Assembly: GCA_024195585.1 (NCBI GenBank)
Contig: SWBL01000430.1
Span: 1 to 36,221, forward strand
Source: Aureobasidium sp. EXF-3400
Lineage: Eukaryota; Ascomycota; Dothideomycetes; Dothideales; Saccotheciaceae
Length of the DNA: 36,221 bases
Direction: 5' to 3'
In this document: positions 29,542-36,221 of the stretch, in pieces
Layout: every line of letters begins with the position of its first letter
Position numbering within the stretch: the first letter of the stretch is position 1
The notes under the pieces: model-generated
What the model saw: the letters and a program-made list of their open reading frames with translations, nothing else
What the model was told of the DNA's origin: nothing
Database searches by the model: none
Made by a program: the position numbers and the translations under genes

Positions 29542-30360
29542 AGAGACGCTGTTGGTCTCTATCAGCCATCTCGGCTGTTTCAGCCATTTCATTGAAACTC
29601 CAGGACAAACATTCTCTGGAAATATGTGCTGTTGATTGAGCGAGAGACTGGTTAGATCAAGTTTGTCTGTTCTGTTTATCCTCTTTATTCTGGCAGAGAT
29701 GATTTGCAAGACATGAATTCGAAACGGGATAGAAGTCAGAAGCTGGTGTTGGCGGTGATTGATCAAGAAAGGAGCATGAACATCTGACTTTGTGTCGAGA
29801 AAAGTTCGTATATACACGAAATCGATGCGTTTTCTTCCTTCTAAGTAAACAAAGAGTGATCTGTCTTCTTCTCATCATTGCGAATGTACTTCCATGGCCT
29901 TATTTCAGTATCGTCTGGTGAGATTTGAGTGATACAAAATCAACAATCATAACCTCCCTGTCTGTACAGTAACGCCTACGCGTCTCTCACACTTGTCCTC
30001 ACTATGAAAAGGTAGGATATTGTTAAGCCCAGCAATGTTTCCAGAGAGAGGCTAGAATATGTTGCTTCTTCGATGGATATCGTCCTGTTTCTCGAGAGTA
30101 TCATGCATTTTTATAGCTATATGCGTTACATACTCGTACACGGAGAGAAATCTTACAGCACTTGATCATCACTTTCTCTTCCATGAGCCGATTGGCATGA
30201 GATCGATACATTGTAATTCCTATATGATATATAATGTCTACTCTTTGGGTTTAAGCAGTAACTCTACATTCCACCATATATCGTCGTCAATCGCAGGTCT
30301 ACCGTGTAATAGCTAGCCACATCTACTTACGCCAGAATTCCAAACAGTGAAATAAGACCT
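29542..30360. other. Convergent 3' intergenic region with dispersed-repeat copy 3
   Basis: 819 bp between the 3' ends of the 27782 gene (+) and the antiporter (-). It contains repeat copy 3 (30070-30147). No coding or RNA gene is seen. Confidence 0.5.
30070..30147 (+). repeat. Dispersed short repeat, copy 3
   Basis: Best partner of copy 2 (37/48 gap-free identity at 30083-30130) and of copy 1 (GTAT--TGCATTTTTAT-GC core). All three copies have the same orientation on the plus strand and lie in intergenic DNA. Confidence 0.65.
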
Positions 30361-32133
30361 CTAGTCCGATTCACAATCCGTATCCATATCCTCAGGACGT
30401 TCATGCTCCATCCCATCCAAAGGATCAGTCTCTTGAGCCAACAAAGGCGCTCTCTCGCCCTCCTTTCTACGGAAATGGCTAGCAACACTCAATCCCAGAA
30501 CACTAAATCCGTGCACAAAAGTGCTGCACATGACAACAAAGCAAACGATAGGCCAAAGCATCTCAACCGCCTTTTCGCGATCGGTATACGGTGGCGAGAA
30601 TTTGGGAGGAGTGGGTAAGGGCTCGCTGGTTCCAGTCTCGAGGGTTGCGCGAGCTTCAATGGCTAGGAAAATTGCACCTAGGCCCATGGGTCCAAAGTGG
30701 CCGCAGAAGAGGGCTTCGCGGAAAGTGCGAATGTCGGGATTGATCTTGTAGGTTGCGAGCATAATGGGAATGCGGCGGAACAACAGCACCAGAGCGGCAA
30801 AGCCGAAAAGTCTCCATGGCGTGACGTATGGGGTAACGTCGCGAGCTTTGAATGCTTCCCAGGGTATGATGGTACCGAGGTAGATGAACATGGCAGAGTT
30901 GAGCAGGAGGTCGGTCACATCTGGGAGATGAGCGTCCTTGACCTTCTTGCTGAACCAGCCGTCGCGAGCAAAGCCGTAGCCAGCTCCGAAAGCTACGAGG
31001 AAGTCGTCTGAGCCGAGAATGCTACCCACACCGACGCTGAAGATTGCGAGAAGCAGATAGAAGACGATCATGCCGGCAGGGTCAACGTAGCCTCGGCTAT
31101 CAGAGAAGCGCAAGAGTCTGTTGAAGACAGTTCCGATGATGAGACCGACTGTAATGCCCAAAGTGCATTGCCACAGAATAGTCACAAGGAAGTATTCCTT
31201 GACAGCAGTCTTGGGAGCAGCATGAATGAGCGCGTACAGTCCGATGTAGAGGAAGCTGTTGGAGAGTGTAAGCAATAAACTATGTGTCTGAGTGTTGTAA
31301 ACCTTACGGGAAAGAGATTCCGTCGTTGCAACCGGATTCTGCAGACAACATATCCTTAAGACGTTTGGGTACCCTGGTACTGAATTGACTGTTGGACAGA
31401 ATAGATGAAGACAGAACAGGATCGGTAGGTGTCAAACAGGCGGCGATGACCAGGGCAGTAGCGATGTCCACCTTGAAAATCAAAGCAGCGAAAAGAGAGC
31501 AGATGAACCATCCAAAGGCCATGACGATCGCTATAGTGGAGTTAGCCTTAATATCTACAGTCGCATGATTGGAAAACCGTCATAAGTCCTGACAGAGAAC
31601 ATGGTGCAGCTGAGTGTAGGATGGGATCTTGCAAAGTTGATAATATGATGGACAGCACAAAGTCTACAGAGAAGAAGGCGTTTGGTCCAGATCTCAAGCA
31701 TCCTCAAGTGAGAACATGTGTTACCACATATTGAGAGCCAGCAGCGGTACAGATGAGAGGTTGGAGAAGACTTACTCAATAGAATACCCACACTCTTCCA
31801 GTGCTTGGAAGCATAGTATCTCGGCAGACCAACACCAACAGTGAAGACCTGAACACCAAGAATGACACGAGAGATCTCTTGGACTTGGGTGTCTCCCCAG
31901 CCCCATCTCTCGCTTTCATCGCCATTACATCCTTGCTGGGTACAGTAATTTGGGTTCAGCCAGCCAAGGACCCTTGGTCCTAGTAAGATACCGACCAGAA
32001 GTGCCAATGGCGGTTCAGACAGGTGAAGACGGTTCCTGACGAACGTAGCGAAGAGGCAGTATACAATCAAGAATGTTGATATAAGCAGGTATGAAAGATG
32101 GGGTGGGGTAGGTTCGAGTTGATCCCACACCAT
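30361..32133 (-). CDS. Plasma-membrane Na+/H+ antiporter (fungal Nha1/Sod2, CPA1 family)
   Basis: Alkali-cation/proton exchanger for salt and pH tolerance. Three exons: 32133-31776, 31530-31308, 31255-30361; introns of 245 nt (31775-31531, GTAAGT to ATAG, with GGCTAAC near its end) and 52 nt (31307-31256). The product is 491 aa. About a dozen membrane segments are visible, starting LSYLLISTFLIVYCLFATFV. Family motifs: PPLALLVGILLGPRVLGW; HWKSVGILLTIVMAFGWFI across intron 1, which matches the family's spacing exactly; TPTDPVLSSS; ESGCNDGISFPFLYI across intron 2; and GSDDFLVAFGAGYGFARDG with the paired Asp needed for transport. The hydrophilic C-terminal tail after the last helix is only ~45 residues, ending in an acidic stretch, so it resembles the short S. 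pombe Sod2 type rather than yeast Nha1. It is divergent from the DUF7053 gene. Confidence 0.92.
31531..31775 (-). other. Unusually long (245-nt) first intron of the antiporter gene
   Basis: The other introns in the window are 51-118 nt. The exon 1 frame stays open for ~73 codons into this intron, to a TAG at 31555-31557, so retention would give a ~192-residue truncated protein ending after the first membrane segments. An internal TTCTCTGTAG about 110 nt in could act as an alternative acceptor. The boundaries are supported by the exact fit of family spacing after splicing. Confidence 0.6.
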
Positions 32134-32824
32134 GTTAGCGAAGTGTGGAAGATGGATGGGTTTGAGCCTCCGAAATTGCGATTCAGTTGATCGTCGCCGC
32201 GGACTGTTGAATGAAACGATGGACCAGACAATGGTTACAGGCCGAGCTGGAGATGTTAGTGATCGAAAGAGAAGCCTCTCAGAACGCCTATAATGCCAGA
32301 ATTGAGACCAATAACACTTTTAGGAGAATTATACGTGAAAAGTCGTGCCTGAGGAGGAGGAGTCTGCAAGCTTGATGACCGTGTGGTGACGTTCGCAATA
32401 TGTTTAGAGTAAAGCCAAGCTTTTCGCGCGATCTCTTATTGGTTAAAAAATTCCACCAGGCACGGGCACTATTGGCTTTACCAACGCCTTTCCGACCATT
32501 TCCAGGTGGAACATGGGGAACCCAAAAAGAGTCAGACAGAGGTTGCACCAAGTCGAGTAATGATGGGTTCGGCTGGCTGACCGTTGCGCGACCGGTTTGA
32601 CGAGCATCCGAGATGTAGAAATGTAGATAAGCTGAGTGTTGCCCAGATCTGGAAACAGACTGATTAAAAACCTGTGCTTACAGTAAGCTTGCCTGATAAA
32701 TAAGACCGCCATTGAGCCCCTCACTCAGGCACCGCCTTCGCAACTTCAAGACTCGTTGAATCAAGAGATCGGCACAGCTTCTCACACTTTTCTCATTCGA
32801 CTGGAACAATCGCCTCAGCCGACC
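32134..32824. promoter_or_regulatory. Divergent promoter region between the antiporter and the DUF7053 gene
   Basis: 691 bp without a supportable gene. The plus-strand frame of the next gene is open from a TTG at 32756, but no ATG occurs in it before 32825. No firm TATA box or repeat is seen. Confidence 0.4.
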
Positions 32825-33721
32825 ATGGTTCTCTGGAAAAGAAGCATATACACCGTGGTGACACCACTACCTGTCACAGTCAGCAGGGAGACCGCTGTCG
32901 AGATGCTGCATTCACACAGCGAGATGATCGAATTGAATCCGCTCGTAATCAGCCACATACAGTGCAAGCCCCCGCCGAATGCACTTCCGGATGAGTTCCA
33001 CTGCACGTGGTACGAACTCACGGATCGCGTCACATATCTTCCAGGCATCAAAGGCCAAGTCAGCTACAAGGCCTGTTTCCACGATTTACCGCGCGGTCTC
33101 CAGACCCACGTCTATGCTCCTGCTGGCCTCGAGATCAAGGAGAAATGGAGTATTGGTGGCAATGAACCAGGAGAAGAGCGTGAGGTCATCGAACTTGGTC
33201 TCAGTAACCTCGGTGTACCGCGCGAAGGACTATACCTGCGCGAAGATATCGACATGAGCTGCAACGTCTTTCTTACAGGCTTCGTGAAGAAGACATTGAA
33301 CAAAGCTCATGGAGTGCTGGTGGACCGATTAGTCGTCAAGGCAGATTTAGCAGACGACAAAAAACAAAGAGAGGGCTTCCGTCGTGCCTCGGTCCTTACC
33401 GGAAATAGCGGAACCAGTGGTAGTGGTCATGGTCTCGGTCTGAGAGTCACCTCGCCAACAATCACCTCACCGCGATCATCTCAGAGCATGAGTGATGTGC
33501 ATCGAAGTCACAGCAGTGTGAGCGATGCACGCCGAAGTCACAGCAGTATGAGCGAATACAGCTTTGCAGACAGCACAACGGCAGCAACCGCGATACGTGG
33601 TGATCATTCCGAGGGCCCATCACTCCAAAGCATTGCAGAGCTTGAAGCGACAGACAAGAGTCACAAAGGTGCCTCGTTCGAGATACAGCTTCCGCCACCT
33701 CCGCCAGTCGAAATGCCATGA
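32825..33721 (+). CDS. DUF7053-family protein
   Basis: Single-exon gene of 298 aa, starting at the ATG with strong context (GACCATGG). The first ~180 residues match a fungal family of unknown function I know as DUF7053: a start MVLWKRSIYTVVTPLPVTVS; a helix LHSHSEMIELNPLV; DEFHCTWYELTDRVTYLPG; CFHDLPRGLQTHVYAPAGLE; GLYLREDIDMSCNVFLTGFV; and VKKTLNKAHGVLVDRL. The pattern recalls a START/polyketide-cyclase-like cup, which would bind a small ligand or lipid, but that is inference. The C-terminal third is Ser-rich and disordered, includes two 10-residue repeats, and ends in a proline tail PPPPPVEMP. No membrane segment or signal peptide is seen. Confidence 0.85.
   Translation: MVLWKRSIYTVVTPLPVTVSRETAVEMLHSHSEMIELNPLVISHIQCKPPPNALPDEFHCTWYELTDRVTYLPGIKGQVSYKACFHDLPRGLQTHVYAPAGLEIKEKWSIGGNEPGEEREVIELGLSNLGVPREGLYLREDIDMSCNVFLTGFVKKTLNKAHGVLVDRLVVKADLADDKKQREGFRRASVLTGNSGTSGSGHGLGLRVTSPTITSPRSSQSMSDVHRSHSSVSDARRSHSSMSEYSFADSTTAATAIRGDHSEGPSLQSIAELEATDKSHKGASFEIQLPPPPPVEMP
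33491..33550 (+). repeat. Two tandem 30-nt units coding SD-x-x-RSHSS-x
   Basis: 33491-33520 and 33521-33550 encode SDVHRSHSSV and SDARRSHSSM in the disordered tail of the DUF7053 protein; a third, partial unit (SEYS) follows. Confidence 0.8.
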
Positions 33722-34525
33722 TAGGCTCCCAAAGCAGGGAGTCTAGAAGCGTTCTCTGCCCTTCTGTTTCCCTGTATTTTCTTCGAGTTTCCCTTTTCTC
33801 TCTTGCATTCTCGGTGTGATCTTCATCTTTCACACATCTATCTTTCTTTTGTTGACGAGTGCTGATATATACCCCATGCCCGTCTTATCTTTCCCTGTGT
33901 GTTTTGCCTACTCCGTTTGGTATGGTTTCTGTTCAGGATCCTTGCGTTGATATCCATAGTCGTTTGACAATACGCAAAAGTCTCACTACTCACCCACAAC
34001 TTCCATGGCGCAAATTGCTCTCATATCCGCTGTAAAAATGTGCAATGCTTTCTGCATCTGGTCACAGTCCGTTGAAGCAACTCAGACTGCCATTCAAGGA
34101 AAAAGACGGACACAGTACCGTTTATACTGAAGAGCAAGCGCACATCTTGCCCTACGAGTCTACATACCGACTGTACCGCTGTTCTCTGCTTCGATCTCAT
34201 CCAACTTGCAACAGCAGAGCAAAGAACCTGATATCGAACTGGATAGTCAAATCGGAACAGAACATGGACACGATCTCAGCGCATGCCTGCACATGTAAAG
34301 TCAAATGCTTGGACTTGAAGACCATCCACATGCAGACATTTCTGCCTAGATCGTGACTTCCCCTGCCCATCAAGCACAAGAATCACAAGCAGCGCCTGAA
34401 TGCACCCTATCATAAAACCATATAAAAACGCCATGCCCAACTTATCTTTCTTCCAAAACATCATCATCAATATACATATCCAATACACAAACCTACAACC
34501 AACACCTACTGCCAACACATCCATT
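33722..34525. other. Intergenic region upstream of the Cys-rich protein gene
   Basis: 804 bp between two plus-strand genes. T/C-rich 3' flank of the DUF7053 gene (33.75-33.85 kb), then no recognisable gene up to a TATA box at 34421. Confidence 0.45.
34421..34428 (+). promoter_or_regulatory. TATA box of the Cys-rich protein gene
   Basis: TATAAAAA, 105 nt before the ATG at 34526 and followed by an A/C-rich leader with no ATG between 34436 and 34525. It lies downstream of the ATG at 34400 and immediately before the one at 34433, which argues that neither of those is the real start. Confidence 0.5.
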
Positions 34526-35014
34526 ATGACAACAAACCCAAACCTCCTCTTTGCTTTGGAAAGCATCGCCACAACTACCCCTAATATATCGACCACTACC
34601 ACTACTATTGCTACTCCCCTCGGTCCTCAGAGATTCCTGGTACCCGCAAAAGATCCTCGCCATGGCTGTATCAACGGCATCAAAATCTCCACATGTAAAA
34701 TGTGCGCCGGTCGTGGCAAGTGTGATGGCAAAGCGACATGCACGGGATGCAAAGGCACGGGATTTTCAGAAGCAAGATGCAACGCATGTGCCATTGGCGC
34801 GATGGTTGCGCTGAGAGTGCTGATCAAGGAAGTCGCTGCTGAGGTCCGGGCTGAAAACGACAAGACAGCGAAGGTTCCTGACAAGGAAGCATCGTCGGAG
34901 GAAGAGGCTTCTGAAGCAAAGGAGACAGCAGAAACGAAAACAACGGAAGTCGAGAATGATCAAGACGACGAAGCCGAAACGTTCAAGAGTGATGAAAGCT
35001 TCAATGAATCTTGA
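34526..35014 (+). CDS. Small protein with DnaJ-type Cys-rich zinc-binding region
   Basis: Single-exon gene of 162 aa starting at 34526 (MTTNPNLLFALESI). In-frame ATGs at 34400 and 34433 exist, but a TATA box at 34421 makes 34526 the likely start. After a Thr-rich N-terminus, residues 48-88 contain eight Cys (48, 57, 60, 66, 72, 75, 85, 88), including CKMCAGRGKC and CTGCKGTG. These follow the CxxCxGxG rule of the DnaJ/Hsp40 zinc-binding region and could form two zinc sites. There is no J domain (no HPD). A short hydrophobic helix AIGAMVALRVLIKEV follows, then a long acidic tail (EASSEEEASEAKETAETK onward). Single CxxCxGxG modules of this sort occur in small thiol or assembly chaperones, but I cannot name the family. 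Confidence 0.72.
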   Translation: MTTNPNLLFALESIATTTPNISTTTTTIATPLGPQRFLVPAKDPRHGCINGIKISTCKMCAGRGKCDGKATCTGCKGTGFSEARCNACAIGAMVALRVLIKEVAAEVRAENDKTAKVPDKEASSEEEASEAKETAETKTTEVENDQDDEAETFKSDESFNES

Positions 35015-35698
35015 GAGCTGAGGGAAAGGCAGGATAATTTTTGATGATCGCATGCGAGCATGGACCAGTGGAGGAAGTGAGGACGGCCAGTGAGCTGGAC
35101 AGAAATTGTTTCTTTGAAAGGAAAGATGACGAAGAGAACGAGGGTAGCAAATGAAGAAAGGAGCAATGAATACTAAATCCTACCAGATGAACTTGTAAGA
35201 GTAGTAATTGCCCAGATGTAAGCAGCGTGCTTTGCTGCTCTGTCAAAGTCCAAGTGAGCATTTGTAGTCTGGGCGTTGAAGCTGTAAGACTTTCTATACA
35301 TGACTGCCTCCGACAGCTTGCAACCAATGCATTGTCTCAGCGTCGGAAGAGCAGAGCAGAGCAGAAGCGATACAAGCCTCGCATCTAGTCCCTATGACTA
35401 TCAGAATGGACTACAAATATTCACTGAGGATTGTAAAGGTCAATGACAGTCGAAAGTGATGGTCGAATTGCTTGGCGGGGTTGCCGCTAGTTTTGATCTC
35501 GCTAGAAGCTCGGCACGGATTTTCGACCCGCACGCAGTCGCTCTGGTCGTCGTCCTCGCATCAATTTTACCTGTCGGATCTTCGCAAGCGCCAGTCAATC
35601 GCCCACGTCTCACTCCGTCAGGTCAGCAAGCACGCGCGCAACCGAAGCAGCAACACGCATATTAACATTCGAGCTGCAGCGATCCTCCATCAGTCAAC
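35015..35698. promoter_or_regulatory. Intergenic region upstream of cpc2
   Basis: 684 bp containing the promoter and leader of the RACK1 gene. A short (AGAGC)n tract is at about 35348-35364. Short frames beginning at 35456 and 35472 lack any conserved look. No intron boundary or RNA gene can be supported. Confidence 0.45.
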
Positions 35699-36221
35699 AT
35701 GGCCGAGCAACTTGTTCTTCGCGGCACCCTCGAGGGCCACTCCGGCTGGGTCACCAGCCTGGCTACCTCGCTTGAGAAGTGAGCACAACCAACACCGCAG
35801 AAAGAGATATACAGAGGCAGAGATGCTGATTGCCTCGTGTTCAGCCCCAACATGCTCCTGTCCGCCTCGCGCGACAAGACCCTGATCATCTGGAACTTGA
35901 CCCGCGACGAGACCTCATACGGCTACCCCAAGCGCAGCCTCCACGGTCACTCGCACATTGTCTCCGACTGTGTACGCCAATTCTCCAGTCAAACAGCTCA
36001 CAAGACAAGCCTCTGACCTTTTCTAGGTCATCTCCTCGGACGGTGCCTACGCCCTTTCCTCCTCCTGGGACAAGACTCTCCGCCTGTGGGAGCTCTCGAC
36101 CGGCCAGACCACCCGCCGCTTTGTCGGCCACACCAACGATGTTCTGTCCGTCTCCTTCTCGGCCGACAACCGCCAGATCGTCTCCGCTTCCCGCGACCGC
36201 ACCATCAAGCTGTGGAACACC
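35699..36221 (+). CDS. cpc2: RACK1/Cpc2 ribosome-associated WD40 protein, N-terminal part (runs off window)
   Basis: Gbeta-like scaffold bound to the small ribosomal subunit near the mRNA exit; in fungi (Cpc2/CpcB/Asc1) it tempers the general amino-acid control response. Exons: 35699-35778, 35845-35971 and 36027 to the window edge; introns of 66 nt (GTGAGC to TCAG) and 55 nt (GTACGC to CTAG, CTGAC branch point). The start is in strong context (CAACATGG). Visible: [40 protein letters not shown] (blade 1), [40 protein letters not shown] (blade 2), [20 protein letters not shown] and [12 protein letters not shown] (blade 3). About 134 of the usual ~316 residues are inside the window. High C-rich codon bias agrees with strong expression. 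Confidence 0.96.

Noticed and set aside
32756..32824. TTG-initiated extensions of frames at 16303, 21706 and 32756
   Set aside because: These begin at TTG, which is not expected in fungal nuclear genes; the next in-frame ATGs (16306, 21736, 32825) are used instead.
34400..34525. Longer N-terminus for the Cys-rich protein from the ATG at 34400 or 34433
   Set aside because: A TATA box at 34421 lies between these ATGs, the added residues look like translated leader (Asn/Ile/Thr/Gln from A/C-rich DNA), and 34526 is the first ATG downstream of a sensible transcription start.
35779..36026. Intron-encoded snoRNA in the RACK1 gene, as in yeast ASC1
   Set aside because: The two introns visible are only 66 and 55 nt, too short to host such an RNA; later introns lie outside the window.

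Overview
The window is nuclear DNA of a filamentous ascomycete (Pezizomycotina). Evidence for this: short GT-AG introns, most of 51-77 nt, with CTAAC/CTGAC-type branch points; A/C-rich leaders before start codons; fungal gene families (Ilv5, Dug1, a Ure2-type GST, a DUF7053 protein, Cpc2/RACK1); and a fungal-type U2 snRNA. The intron sizes and gene content would suit a Dothideomycete, perhaps a black yeast, but I cannot fix the genus by eye.

Layout. 1-533 (-): 5' part of ILV5 (branched-chain amino acid synthesis). 2135-3623 (-): DUG1 Cys-Gly dipeptidase, with an in-frame presequence-like extension to 3773. 4067-5233 (+): PLP serine racemase/dehydratase. 5546-10043 (-): largest subunit of RNA polymerase III. 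10825-12613 (+): FHA-domain protein with a hydrophobic C-terminus. 13149-14171 (+): Ure2-type glutathione S-transferase, again with a presequence-like upstream start. 14172-19138: gene-poor, holding one small unknown gene (16306-17058). 19139-20452 (-): FAD monooxygenase. 21736-23613 (+): disordered unknown protein. 24183-24363 (-): U2 snRNA, with a truncated second copy of its 5' domain head to head at about 24574-24636 (+). 25085-25717 (+): small unknown protein. 26347-27018 (+): SPF27/Cwf7 splicing factor. 27782-29541 (+): proline-rich unknown protein. 30361-32133 (-): Na+/H+ antiporter. 32825-33721 (+): DUF7053 protein. 34526-35014 (+): small Cys-rich zinc-ribbon-like protein. 35699-36221 (+): 5' part of Cpc2/RACK1.

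Most genes are unrelated housekeeping loci, with no biosynthetic cluster and no intact transposon. Three things stand out. First, the U2 locus: a complete U2 with TATA box, duplicated upstream element, Sm site and stems IIa-IV, facing a 5'-only copy that is identical over 50 nt. Second, two glutathione-pathway enzymes (DUG1 and the GST) share one design: a weak-context upstream ATG that adds a basic, presequence-like N-terminus, followed by a strong-context ATG. This suggests dual cytosolic/mitochondrial forms by leaky scanning. Third, a short dispersed repeat occurs three times in intergenic DNA, and its copies differ almost only by transitions.

Exon boundaries were placed by hand from splice signals and reading frame and are not backed by transcripts. 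Three long reading frames open with TTG; I moved those starts to the first ATG with good context.
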